A DNA stretch of 64,000 nucleotides from the NCBI RefSeq assembly GCF_001898575.1, contig NZ_MKUD01000009.1, positions 186,001-250,000 of the forward strand, read 5' to 3'. Numbering within the stretch: position 1 is the stretch's first letter; every line of letters starts with the position of its first letter. The notes under the pieces are model-generated. The model was not told the DNA's origin. It made no database searches and was given only the letters and a program-made list of their open reading frames with translations. Of this stretch, positions 36,680 to 46,084 are shown piece by piece. The translations under genes were made by a program, and so were the position numbers. The DNA is from Spirosoma sp. 48-14 (lineage in GTDB: Bacteria; Bacteroidota; Bacteroidia; Cytophagales; Spirosomataceae).

Positions 36680-39130
36680 ATGAGTAACAAGTGGATCGTA
36701 TGGATCATAGGTGGGTTTCTGTGGCTAAGCAGTTTACAGGCTTGGGCACAGGTAGACTCGTTGCTGCAGCAGGCCGACCGTCTGCTCAGCTATAAGGCCT
36801 ATGGCCGAGCTATTGAAGCCTACTCGCAGCTCTTGAACGAGCAGGCCGATCAGCTCACGCCCACGCAAAAAATAACTGTACAAAGCCAGCTGGCTTCTGC
36901 CTACCGCCAGGTTGGTGATGGCGCAAAAGCTGAGCGCTTTTACCGGGAAGCCTTAACCGCTAACCCTGAGCCTAACCCCCAATTACTTCTGCTTTTTGCC
37001 CAGACGCTGGTCGGTAATGGTAAGTTCCAGGAAGGGCAGAAAATGTTTGAGCGCTATGAACAACTCAAAGACAAACAACCACCCCGCGCAGCTATAACGG
37101 CTTCGACGGCAGGCAGTTCTTCGGCAAGTCCTCGTAAAGAGCCAGTTAAGTACCGACTGGAGTTTCTGGATTTCAACACATCGGGAGAAGAGTTCAGCCC
37201 GGCCTATTACCAGGATGGCCTCGTCTATGTGGCCGGTAAAAAGGGAGGGTCTGCCATCGAAACCACAGGCAGTGGTGGTGGAGCAGGCTACCTGGATCTC
37301 TTTTATTTACCCAATCGGAATAACCTGAAGGTGAGCAGCATTCTCAATGCCGACGGCACTACCAGCCGCCCTGTCACTACACCTGCCCGAGATGACCGCT
37401 CCGCCGGAAGCTACAGCCGTCAAACACCGAATGATTCGCCGACTATACCCAATTTTGGCCAGGGCATCAACATTTCAGAAGGGCTGGGCTACGCAGCCAA
37501 TGCGAGTTCACAGAATGTTTCCAAACGCTTCAGCCAGACACTGAACACCAAATACCATGAAGGGCCAGCCACGTTCTCGCACGACGGCTCACAGATCATT
37601 TTTACCCGTAACAATTACAATAACGGTCGGGCCAGTAAGAGTTCGGAGGGGGTCAATAAGTTAAAACTGTACACGGCTGTTCAGGAAAATGGCGCCTGGA
37701 CTGACATTGTCGAACTGCCGTTCAATAGTGATGAATACTCGGTGGGGCATCCGACCCTGAATAAGAGCGACGAACTGCTCTATTTCTCTTCGGATATGCC
37801 CGGTGGTTTTGGCGGAACCGACCTGTATGTAACGCGCTTCCAGAACGGAAAATGGAGTCGGCCTGTCAATCTGGGCAGTACCATTAACTCGAAAGGAAAC
37901 GAATTATTTCCGTTTGCCGATGATGCTGGTAACCTCTACTTTGCTTCCGACGGCCGAAAGGGTTTGGGTGGACTGGATATTTATTATGCTACCTTAACCA
38001 ATGGAATAACCGTCCAGTCGATTGAACATCTGGATGCACCCATCAATTCGCCACAGGACGATTTTGGCCTCATCACCGACGCTAATCGGAAGGCGGGTTA
38101 TTTCAGTACAAACCGACGCGATGGTAGTGACGACATTTATCGGTTTGTCCGCGAAAGCTCTCTGTATGGATGCCGCGACCTGACCATCCGGTTATACGAT
38201 ACCTTTACTGACCAGCCTTTAGACAGCGTCAGTGTGCTGGTGAAGTCCAATGCAGATGGGCAACCCGACCAAACCCTGCTAAGTGACCAGAACGGCCTCG
38301 TTCGCATTTGCCTTCCCGGAAGTAATACATTTACCTTCAAAGCCAGCCGCGATGGGTATATCAACAGCACCGTTGGTTTCACAACTCGTTCATTAGTCGA
38401 TGATCAGCCCAGCCGACTGGAAATCGGTTTACTGAAGCCAACCGTTCCGATCGATACCATTTCAGAAGCGCAATCGACACCGGCCCCTGCCCTTACCCGA
38501 TCACGCATTCAGGGGACCGTTTTGGGCGACAATAACCGCAAGCCGCTCGCAGGGGTGAAAGTACGCCTTCGAAACGAATGTGATAATTCGATAAAAGAAT
38601 ACATAACCGGGGCCGACGGCCATTACTCGTTCGACATTAACGAGGGCTGCGATTATACGTTGATTGCCTCAAAGCCATCCTTTGGCACCAATACCAGTAA
38701 AATCAAAAAGATAGCCCCCAAGGCAAAGCCCAAGGAACTGTCGGCTGACCTGAAAATGCTGAGTGTGGGCGATGTGGTTACGATTGATAATATTTATTAC
38801 GATCTCGATCAGTTCAGCCTTCGTCCTGCTGCCATGCGCGAACTGGATAAAGTTGTGGCTACCATGCGCAAATACCCGTCGCTGATCATCGAAATCCGGT
38901 CGCATACCGACAGCCGGGGCGATGCGGAGCGAAATAAAGCTCTGTCGCTGGAACGAGCCAAACAGGTTGCAGATTACCTGGTTTCAAAAGGCATTAGCCG
39001 TCGGCGAATGGCCACCCTGGGCATGGGCGAATCGCAGTTAGTCAATAACTGCACCGACGGTGTGATCTGTACCGAAGCCGAACACCAGCGAAATCGCCGA
39101 ACCGAATTTAAAGTTGTCTCCATCAAGTAA
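36680..39130 (+). CDS. PorE-like TPR/PD40/carboxypeptidase-regulatory/OmpA protein
   Basis: An 816-residue envelope protein with the domain order TPR (about 25-135), PD40/WD40-like beta-propeller (about 160-490, with FSHDGSQIIFTRN and LYFSSDMPGGFGGTDLY), two carboxypeptidase-regulatory-like segments (about 500-690) and a C-terminal OmpA peptidoglycan-binding domain (about 700-816, with YYDLDQFSLRP and RSHTDSRGDAERN). This is the arrangement described for PorE of the type IX secretion system. Unlike a lipoprotein it has a standard signal peptide ending in AWAQ. It lies 76 bases after the CHU_C gene; a porP/sprF-type gene, often a third partner, is absent here. Confidence 0.88.
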   Translation: MSNKWIVWIIGGFLWLSSLQAWAQVDSLLQQADRLLSYKAYGRAIEAYSQLLNEQADQLTPTQKITVQSQLASAYRQVGDGAKAERFYREALTANPEPNPQLLLLFAQTLVGNGKFQEGQKMFERYEQLKDKQPPRAAITASTAGSSSASPRKEPVKYRLEFLDFNTSGEEFSPAYYQDGLVYVAGKKGGSAIETTGSGGGAGYLDLFYLPNRNNLKVSSILNADGTTSRPVTTPARDDRSAGSYSRQTPNDSPTIPNFGQGINISEGLGYAANASSQNVSKRFSQTLNTKYHEGPATFSHDGSQIIFTRNNYNNGRASKSSEGVNKLKLYTAVQENGAWTDIVELPFNSDEYSVGHPTLNKSDELLYFSSDMPGGFGGTDLYVTRFQNGKWSRPVNLGSTINSKGNELFPFADDAGNLYFASDGRKGLGGLDIYYATLTNGITVQSIEHLDAPINSPQDDFGLITDANRKAGYFSTNRRDGSDDIYRFVRESSLYGCRDLTIRLYDTFTDQPLDSVSVLVKSNADGQPDQTLLSDQNGLVRICLPGSNTFTFKASRDGYINSTVGFTTRSLVDDQPSRLEIGLLKPTVPIDTISEAQSTPAPALTRSRIQGTVLGDNNRKPLAGVKVRLRNECDNSIKEYITGADGHYSFDINEGCDYTLIASKPSFGTNTSKIKKIAPKAKPKELSADLKMLSVGDVVTIDNIYYDLDQFSLRPAAMRELDKVVATMRKYPSLIIEIRSHTDSRGDAERNKALSLERAKQVADYLVSKGISRRRMATLGMGESQLVNNCTDGVICTEAEHQRNRRTEFKVVSIK

Positions 39131-39191
39131 ATGATGAACTATAGCATCCTATTTTTACATCATCGTGTAAAAGCTTTAATTCATCCTTCAT

Positions 39192-39998
39192 TTGATTGCG
39201 TTTCCAACCTGTAAAATCAACATTGGCCTTCGGATCACCGAAAAACGACCGGATGGCTATCATAATCTACAATCCTGTTTTTATCCCGTAACCTGGGGGG
39301 ACATACTGGAAACTATTCCAGCTACCGATTTTAGATTCAGCAGCAGTGGCCTGCCTATTCCGGGTGATGGCCAAACTAATCTGTGCGTTCGGGCCTATAA
39401 CCTACTGAAAGCCGATTTCGACCTACCTCCTGTGTCCATGCATTTACATAAGATTGTGCCTATTGGAGCGGGTTTAGGTGGGGGCTCGGCCGATGCAGCC
39501 TTCACACTGAAATTGCTGAATGACCAGTTTGCCCTCGGCTTAGGCATCGCCCAGTTGGAGGATTATGCCCGGACGTTGGGAAGTGACTGTGCCTTTTTTG
39601 TTCAGAATCGCCCCCTGTATTGCCTGGAGAAAGGTGATGTTTTCTCAGAGATTTCGGTTGATCTGACAGGGTATTACATCCTGCTCGTTTACCCCAATCT
39701 GGCTATCTCAACGGCCGAAGCGTATGCAGGAGTTCGACCACATCAACCCGAACTGTCGTTGTTCGAACAGTTACAGGCGCCAATCGATAACTGGCGCAAT
39801 ACCATTCATAACGATTTCGAAGACAGCCTATTTCCCAGGTATCCACGTTTAGCCGACATTAAACAACAACTGTATGAGGAAGGGGCTGTTTATGCGAGCA
39901 TGAGCGGCTCTGGATCAACCGTATACGGCATCTTTAACGCGCCCATTACCACGCCAAACCAATTTCAGGCATACAGCGTTTGGTTAGGGAAATTATAA
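39192..39998 (+). CDS. ispE: 4-diphosphocytidyl-2-C-methyl-D-erythritol kinase, TTG start
   Basis: A GHMP-family kinase of the MEP isoprenoid pathway, phosphorylating CDP-methylerythritol. It has CKINIGL at the N-terminus with the catalytic lysine region, the ATP-binding PIGAGLGGGSADAAF, and ASMSGSGSTVYG near the end. 268 residues is the normal length. The frame has no ATG before residue 82. An in-frame TAA lies at 39177-39179, only four codons upstream of a TTG at 39192. Homologues begin MIxFPxxKIN, exactly matching translation from this TTG. A TTG start is therefore nearly forced. Confidence 0.93.
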   Translation: MIAFPTCKINIGLRITEKRPDGYHNLQSCFYPVTWGDILETIPATDFRFSSSGLPIPGDGQTNLCVRAYNLLKADFDLPPVSMHLHKIVPIGAGLGGGSADAAFTLKLLNDQFALGLGIAQLEDYARTLGSDCAFFVQNRPLYCLEKGDVFSEISVDLTGYYILLVYPNLAISTAEAYAGVRPHQPELSLFEQLQAPIDNWRNTIHNDFEDSLFPRYPRLADIKQQLYEEGAVYASMSGSGSTVYGIFNAPITTPNQFQAYSVWLGKL

Positions 39999-40052
39999 AT
40001 CCCTTCCAATCGTTATTCCATTAACGAGTCCCGATTAACAACCTCTGTTACT

Positions 40053-40661
40053 ATGAGCAACTTCGTGACCAAACGGCGTGAACCATCTCGTTTTATGGTC
40101 TGGCTGGGCATCGCCAGCAGTACGATGCTTTTTACCATGTTGCTGATTACCTATATCGTTCGTCAAACCGCATCAGACTGGGCTACCGTAAAACTACCCC
40201 TCGTCTTTTTGGTTAGTACCGGTGTTATCCTACTGAGCAGTTTAACACTTAACAATGCCAAACAGGCTTTCTGGCATGAACGATTTGGAAGTTACCGTAC
40301 CAATCTGGCCACTACACTCGGGCTTGGTATTCTGTTTATTCTCCTCCAGGGCTGGGGCTGGCGCGATCTGTTCAGGGCCGGCATTCACCTGGAAGGCAAC
40401 CCTGCCGGTAGCTTCATCTACATTATCTCCGGGCTGCATTTGCTGCATATCCTGGTTGGCCTGATCCTACTGGGGATAGTCCTGTGGGAAGCCTTACTCC
40501 GACGACCTTATGTCGATGCCTTTGTCTACAGTGTAAACCCACCCAATCGGCTCAAGCTCAAACTCATTGCTTTGTATTGGCATTTTGTTGATGTGCTCTG
40601 GCTGGGCCTATTCTTATTTTTACTTGTCCATCATGGCATCAACTGGGGGCTTCCCGTATAA
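40053..40661 (+). CDS. Cytochrome c oxidase subunit III family protein
   Basis: A 202-residue membrane protein with about five helices. YIISGLHLLHILVGLILLG and ALYWHFVDVLWLGLFLFLL are typical of heme-copper oxidase subunit III, with the conserved His and the WHFVDxxW motif. The length fits the short five-helix form (CyoC/CtaE type). No other oxidase subunit is adjacent, so it stands alone and may serve an oxidase encoded elsewhere. Confidence 0.88.
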   Translation: MSNFVTKRREPSRFMVWLGIASSTMLFTMLLITYIVRQTASDWATVKLPLVFLVSTGVILLSSLTLNNAKQAFWHERFGSYRTNLATTLGLGILFILLQGWGWRDLFRAGIHLEGNPAGSFIYIISGLHLLHILVGLILLGIVLWEALLRRPYVDAFVYSVNPPNRLKLKLIALYWHFVDVLWLGLFLFLLVHHGINWGLPV

Positions 40662-40797
40662 TAGTAGCTAATTGTAAGGCTTTATAGCGTTATTTGTAAG
40701 AGAATATGAATCAGAAAGTTGGTTCAGCTTTTGTAATCAACATCTGCCAATCGAAAAGTAAGTTTACTCAATTAATCGAGTTACGCATCTGAATTTC

Positions 40798-42774
40798 ATG
40801 AGAAAAATCGCTCTTTGGGCAGGTATTTGGGCATTATGTGTCTCTTCCTTCGCCCAAACGTCTCCTTCGTCAACCTCCACACCGGGTTCCAAATATGACC
40901 CACTGGCTCTATTTCATCCGTTGTTCAACATGCAGCCGGGCAACGATTATCGAACCGGAAGTGGTGCTCCTGGACCCAACTACTGGCAAAATCGCTCAGA
41001 TTACCAGATTAATGTTACACTCGATGATCAGCAGAATTCCATTACGGGCGAAGTAACGATCACGTATAAAAACAACTCGCCAGAGTCATGACGGTATTTG
41101 TGGCTCCAGCTGGACCAGAATGCGTTCAGCGACACCTCACGAGCCGCTAAAACGACCCCTGTTTCGGGGGGAAGATTTGGCAACCAGGGGTTTGCAGGTG
41201 GGTTAACGATCTCCAGTGTAAGCGTCGATCAGGGCAAAGGCAAGTTTTCGACCGTTCCTTATGTCATTACAGATACCCGCATGCAGGTTCGCCTGGCCGA
41301 GTCTGTAAAACCCAAAGGTGACGTTATAAAAGTAAAAATTGCCTACTCTTTTAAAATTCCGGAATACGGTTCGGACCGGATGGGGCAACTCAAGCGGAAA
41401 GATGGGATCATCTATGAAATCGCTCAGTGGTACCCGCGCATGTGCGTTTACGATGACATTGAAGGCTGGAACGTACTCCCTTACTTAGGCGCTGGTGAGT
41501 TCTACCTCGATTATGGCGATTATGAATACAGCATTACCGCTCCCTGGGATCATATCGTAGTTGGTTCCGGCGAACTACTGAATCCAAACGAAGTGCTGAC
41601 GGCCGAACAGCAAAAACGACTGGAACAGGCTCGCAAAAGTGACCAGACCGTAATTATCCGTGGAAAAGATGAAGTAACAAACGCTAACTCCCGCCCGAAA
41701 AAATCGGGTACACTTACCTGGAAATTTCGGTGTGAAAATAGCCGCGACGTAGCCTGGGCTTCGTCACGCGCGTTTGTCTGGGATGCTGCCAGAATTAATC
41801 TCCCCAGTGGTAAAACCGCTCTCGCCCAATCGGTTTACCCCAACGAAAGTGCGACCAATGATTCGTGGAACCGCTCGACCGAATATGTAAAAGGCTGCGT
41901 TGAGTTTTACTCAAAATACCTTTATGAGTTCAGCTACCCCGTCGCTACAAACGTAGCCGGTATTGTAGGTGGAATGGAGTATCCGGGCATCATCTTCTGC
42001 GACCACCGCGATAAGAAAGACGCGCTCTGGGGCGTTACCGACCACGAATTTGGGCATAACTGGTTCCCGATGATTGTGGGTAATAACGAACGAAAATTCC
42101 CCTGGATGGACGAAGGCTTCAATACTTTTATCAACGGGCTGTCGACGGCCAACTTCAACAAGGGCGAGTACAACCGCGAACGGGGCACCATGCATGACCT
42201 GGCTCCCGCACTGGCCTTCCCAACTGAACCGATTATGACCATCCCCGATGTTCAGCAGCCCAGAGCGTTAGGCATTTTGGCTTACTACAAGCCGGGTATC
42301 GGCCTGAAACTCCTGCGCGATGTCATTCTTGGCCCCGACCGTTTTGATTTTGCCTTCAAAAATTACGTGCAGCGCTGGGCGTTCAAACACCCAACTCCCT
42401 ATGATTTCTTCCGCAGTATCGAAGACGGTGCCGGTGAAGATCTGGGTTGGTTCTGGCGCGGCTTTTTCTACGAAACCTGGCGGCTCGATCAGAGTGTTAA
42501 AGACGTAAAATATGTGGATGGCAGCGCGGATAAAGGCTCGTTGATTACCATCGAAAACCTTGACAAAATGGCGATGCCCGCAACGATCGAGGTGACCGAA
42601 AGTAATGGCAAAAAAGGTCGAGTCAATTTACCAATCGAAGTCTGGCAACGCGGTGGTTCCTGGACGCTTAAATACAACTCGACATCGCCCATCAAAACCG
42701 TTGTGATTGACCCCGACGAAAAACTACCGGACATCAATCCCAAGAACAACACCTGGCGGGCCGAAGCGCAATAG
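40798..42774 (+). pseudogene. M1-family metallopeptidase interrupted by one in-frame TGA
   Basis: Translated as one frame this is a 658-codon secreted aminopeptidase-like protein: signal peptide (ending SSFAQ, about 1-20), the N-terminal M1 beta-domain, the zinc motif HEFGH at codons 416-420 and MDEGFNTF downstream. Codon 98 is TGA (41089-41091), between NNSPES and [10 protein letters not shown]; both sides are clearly the same conserved strand, and the frame is unchanged. No other disruption is seen in 560 following codons. It may be a fresh nonsense mutation, a sequencing error, or a read-through site (the next base is C, a leaky context). The product after the stop has no obvious start of its own. 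Confidence 0.85.
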
Positions 42775-42786
42775 CACTGATTAGGC

Positions 42787-42835
42787 TTCAATAAAAAAAG
42801 TCCTCGCTTTGGTAGCGAGGACTTTTTTTATTGAA
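42787..42835. terminator. Bidirectional terminator between M1 peptidase and desaturase
   Basis: A perfect 22-bp inverted repeat (42787-42808 with 42814-42835) with a 5-base loop and A/T tracts on both sides, downstream of both convergent genes. Confidence 0.88.
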
Positions 42836-42941
42836 GATAAGCCTGTTAAACCATTTGCCTGGAACCCATTTTTCAACTTATCTAAAATAGGCAAACAAGT
42901 TGGTTCATTGAACGCCTGCCCAGGTCAAACAAACACTAGGA

Positions 42942-43979
42942 TCAGGCAGCCGTTTTAGCGGGTCTGTTCAACGCTTGTGACTCGATCAGTTCCAAATCCG
43001 GTTTCGATTGATCGGCAACCGTAACACGACCGCGTTCTTTACGCACAATCCGGGAGTAAAGCGAAATCTCCTGATCGAACAGGAAACGGAAGAACAACCG
43101 AACGTACGACGTATGGTATTTCAGCGTATCGTAATACTCAGGAGCTGACTTTTTGATCTCAGGCAGTCTATTCCAGGGGATAGACGGAAAATCGTGGTGC
43201 TCGTTATGGAAGCCAACGTTCAGGTTCAAGCCGTTCAATTGGCCGTAGTAACTGTAGGTTTCCTGCTCAGGATCGAGCGTCAGGTAATGCTCCTGAATCC
43301 AGCGGGCGCCCAGTGGGTGTAGCCCAACCGAGAAGAACAAACAAAGCAGCAGAAAAGCCAGTGCTTTCCAGCCAAAGAAGAAGACAATTACAGCATCGAA
43401 CGCTATCTGTACGATAATATTGGCCGCTACCCATTTATCGATCACCGCGAGCTCGTGCATCCGAAGCGTACGAATGGCCTGGAAAATCGGAAAGAAAAGT
43501 AGCCAAAGCGCTTTACCAATGGAGTAATTGTTGATGAGTTTCGCTTCGTACCAATCGGGCAGATCGGCATCCAGTTCGTGTACACCCTGAAAGGCATGGT
43601 GTTTAATGTGAAAATTCTTGAACGACAAAGCCGTTGGTAATACCGTCGGCAGGTTCGCGAAAATAGCCGCCCAGGCATTGGCCCCTGGTTTGCGGAAAAT
43701 TAAATTGTGGGCCGCTTCGTGAATACAAACGAATAAGGTGTGCGCCGGAAACGCGCCAATAAACCAGGCAGCCGCCACAACAATCCACCATGACTGATCG
43801 CGTACCAGCCAGGCCATGCCCACCATCATGCTTACACAGCCCAGAATAACCCAGAACGTGGCAGGGTTTTTCTGACCGATTAACTGTTTGATTTCAGGAT
43901 GCGCTTTAAGAATTTGTCGGGTACGAATACGGTGCGGTTCAGTTGCGTTTGAACGAACAAAATCTGTGAATCTTGCCAT
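42942..43979 (-). CDS. Sphingolipid delta-4-desaturase (DEGS)-like enzyme
   Basis: A 345-residue membrane di-iron desaturase. Histidine boxes are HEAAH (87-91), HIKHH (124-128) and HNEHH (258-262). Beyond the boxes it has hallmarks of the eukaryotic dihydroceramide desaturase family: an N-terminal HRIRTRQILKAHPEIKQL, the ETYSYYGQLNGLNLNVGFHNEHHDFPSIP block, and APEYYDTLKYHTSYVRL before a SLYSRI-type tail. That family introduces the 4,5-trans double bond of ceramides. Bacteroidota often make dihydroceramides. The open frame extends to 44066, but the ATG at 43979 matches family N-termini. A role on sphingolipids is inferred, not shown. Confidence 0.8.
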   Translation of the reverse strand: MARFTDFVRSNATEPHRIRTRQILKAHPEIKQLIGQKNPATFWVILGCVSMMVGMAWLVRDQSWWIVVAAAWFIGAFPAHTLFVCIHEAAHNLIFRKPGANAWAAIFANLPTVLPTALSFKNFHIKHHAFQGVHELDADLPDWYEAKLINNYSIGKALWLLFFPIFQAIRTLRMHELAVIDKWVAANIIVQIAFDAVIVFFFGWKALAFLLLCLFFSVGLHPLGARWIQEHYLTLDPEQETYSYYGQLNGLNLNVGFHNEHHDFPSIPWNRLPEIKKSAPEYYDTLKYHTSYVRLFFRFLFDQEISLYSRIVRKERGRVTVADQSKPDLELIESQALNRPAKTAA

Positions 43980-44123
43980 AAATAAGGTGTCGCCAGAACA
44001 ACAATGGCCGTGCGAGCGGCTCAGTGAAAAAATAGACAGTAAAATTAACACAATCTTAGCAGGCAATCCTACTTAGCGAATGGAAAATTGCCTGATTTTA
44101 ATCAGATATTCCACCAAAATAAG

Positions 44124-44151
44124 AAAGGCGAAGCTGATTAGCTCCGCCTTT
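44124..44151 (-). terminator. Terminator after the outer-membrane beta-barrel gene
   Basis: An inverted repeat AAAGGCGAAGC / GCTCCGCCTTT with one mismatch and a short loop, followed on the minus strand by CTTATTTT. It lies 60 bases beyond the stop of the gene ending at 44212. Confidence 0.65.
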
Positions 44152-44211
44152 ACTGATTCAGGTTGATTCAACAAATTCGTATAGTGGGTGGGATGGTGAA
44201 TGGTGGACTGG

Positions 44212-44904
44212 TTAATAACCAATCGGGAATGAGTATCCGAGCGAAACCGCGACGCCACGGTTACGTACGTTGAGATTGACAACGGGAACCTGTATCTGAC
44301 GGGTAAATCCCTGCGTGTAGCGGCCTTCGAAGAAGAACTTTCCGGGACCCGCATCCATCGCCAGCCCTAGGCCACCCACTGCGCCGACGTCCCAGCGGCT
44401 GAGTGAACCGCCATAGTTAACATCGATATCGTAGGGTTGCGTCGTAAATAAGGCAGAAGCTCGTGTACGAATTCGCCCGTCAACAGCGTAACTTACCGAA
44501 GGACCAACAATCAGGTAGGGCTGAACTGCACCATCGGTCAGGTTGATTTTTGCCAGCAGCGGAATCTCCAGGTGTTGCGACTGGTAGGCGATGGTGGCCC
44601 CAATCGGCAGATTAAATCCGCCCAGATTTAAATCTACCCCTTCTTTGATGGCTACCCCTTTCTGAACATAGGCAAACTCGGGCCGAAACGATACGCGATC
44701 ACTCAGCGGAATATCCAGAAAGATAGCGCCAGTAGGGCCAACAGTGGGGTATAAATCGGGCAGTAAACTACCCATAAAATCGGGTTTAGAAGCAAACCCC
44801 CAGTTAGCACCGCCCCGAATTCCGACCTGAACCTGAGCAAAAGAAGATGGGATAACAATGAGGGTTAAGAGGGCAATGACACCGGCAAGCACAATTCGTT
44901 TCAT
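44212..44904 (-). CDS. Outer-membrane beta-barrel protein (porin family)
   Basis: A 230-residue protein with a signal peptide (about 1-23, ending SFAQ). The mature chain shows alternating hydrophobic strands, QVGIRGGANWGFASKP at the start, VSFRPEFAYVQKGV and YLIVGPSVSYAVDG inside, and a C-terminal GVAVSLGYSFPI, typical of PF13568-type eight-stranded barrels in Bacteroidota. The role is unknown. It is divergent from the acyltransferase gene. Confidence 0.82.
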   Translation of the reverse strand: MKRIVLAGVIALLTLIVIPSSFAQVQVGIRGGANWGFASKPDFMGSLLPDLYPTVGPTGAIFLDIPLSDRVSFRPEFAYVQKGVAIKEGVDLNLGGFNLPIGATIAYQSQHLEIPLLAKINLTDGAVQPYLIVGPSVSYAVDGRIRTRASALFTTQPYDIDVNYGGSLSRWDVGAVGGLGLAMDAGPGKFFFEGRYTQGFTRQIQVPVVNLNVRNRGVAVSLGYSFPIGY

Positions 44905-45122
44905 GGTTCTGAAGGGAAAAAAATGTAAGTAAAAATGGATAAACCTGAAGTTGATTGTGTAGAGCGTCGGCTATAGGCAGTGGTTGTTTTTTAAGTACTT
45001 TCATGGGTTAGAGAGCCGTAAACTGAAAAGGATTAATCCCATGCAAAAAAAATTTATTGTCAGCGATTTTAATGATTCATGACGTTAGTGGTATACTGCT
45101 AATCAGGGCGTTGTATTTTTTC

Positions 45123-45153
45123 TTGAAAACATTGCAGCATCCTTTTAACTTTA
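45123..45153 (+). promoter_or_regulatory. Likely promoter of the acyltransferase gene (TTG-N20-TAACTTTA)
   Basis: TTG at 45123-45125 is followed after 20 bases by TAACTTTA at 45146-45153, one base from TAnnTTTG. It lies 28 bases before the start at 45181. The rest of the 276-base divergent gap (44905-45180) shows no gene. Confidence 0.5.
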
Positions 45154-45180
45154 CTCGTTACCTATGACCCTATTACCGAA

Positions 45181-45993
45181 ATGAAATACGTCAAGCCAAC
45201 TAAATTCAGCTACCTACCGAAGTTTCTGATGCCGTTGGATATTCTTGGGCTATTTGACTGCGATCCGTTTGGCAGTTCGCTTCTGCTCAGGCGAATACTT
45301 ATTTGCATTGTAGGCTGGCTAACCTATGCCCGTTATACCGTAGTGAACCGCATACAGATTGAAGGCACCGAAAATCTGGAAAATCTGCCCATCAATAACG
45401 TCCTGTTTCTTTCCAACCATCAGACCTACTTCGCCGATGTCATCGCGTTCTTTCATATTTTCTGTGCTGTAAAATGGGGGTTTCAGAATACCATCGTTCC
45501 GCCCATGTATCTGTTTGGCCCCAGAGCGCGCCAGTATTATGTAGCCGCATCAGAAACCATGAAGAAGGGCTTCGTTCCGCGTGTTTTTTCGGCTATTGGT
45601 GCCTTAACCATCGAACGTTCCTGGCGGGCAGAAGGGCGAGAAGTTCAACGGAGCGTAGATACCTCTGCCAATGATAAAATCGCGAATGCGCTGGCTCACG
45701 GCTGGGTGGTTAGCTTTCCGCAGGGTACCACAACGCCCTACGCGCCCATTCGCAAAGGCACCGGCCACCTGATCAAAAACAATGAGCCTATCGTAATACC
45801 CGTTGTTATCAATGGTTTTCGTCGGGCATTCGACAAGAAGGGGCTACGTTTTAAAAAACGAAATACCTTGTTGACCGTCCAATTTAAACCGCCCCTTCCC
45901 TACAGCCCGGAAGATACCGTCGATGATCTTGTGGCCCGAGTCCGCCATGCCATTGAACAGGATGCCCCTGAATGGGCCCAGGAACAACGCTAA
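45181..45993 (+). CDS. PlsC-like lysophospholipid acyltransferase
   Basis: A 270-residue membrane-associated acyltransferase. LSNHQTYFADV at 78-87 is the catalytic block, but the spacing is His80-x5-Asp86 rather than the usual HX4D. FPQGTTTP takes the place of the FPEGTRS block, with IPVVINGFRRAF after it. It probably acylates lysophosphatidate or another lipid. It is near the desaturase gene but transcribed divergently. Strong family resemblance; exact substrate unknown. Confidence 0.8.
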   Translation: MKYVKPTKFSYLPKFLMPLDILGLFDCDPFGSSLLLRRILICIVGWLTYARYTVVNRIQIEGTENLENLPINNVLFLSNHQTYFADVIAFFHIFCAVKWGFQNTIVPPMYLFGPRARQYYVAASETMKKGFVPRVFSAIGALTIERSWRAEGREVQRSVDTSANDKIANALAHGWVVSFPQGTTTPYAPIRKGTGHLIKNNEPIVIPVVINGFRRAFDKKGLRFKKRNTLLTVQFKPPLPYSPEDTVDDLVARVRHAIEQDAPEWAQEQR

Positions 45994-46080
45994 GTTACGC
46001 GGACAGACATCCTGTCTGCATAGTTGAGTACAACTTAGCTTAATAATACCTCGGACAAGATGTCCATATTACCCCGACCT
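45989..46080. repeat. Imperfect inverted repeat with GTTACGCGGACA / GGACAAGATGTCC
   Basis: The segment after the acyltransferase stop contains GGACAGACATCCTGTCTGC, a short palindrome, and a second one CGGACAAGATGTCC near 46053, which pair loosely with one another. It begins with GTTACGCGG and fills most of the gap up to the next start at 46085. Confidence 0.55.
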
Positions 46081-46084
46081 AACT

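Noticed and set aside
41089..41091. Selenocysteine at the TGA of the M1 peptidase
   Set aside because: The family has no cysteine or selenocysteine at this position, and no selenocysteine insertion hairpin is evident just after the codon. Mutation, sequencing error or read-through is more likely.
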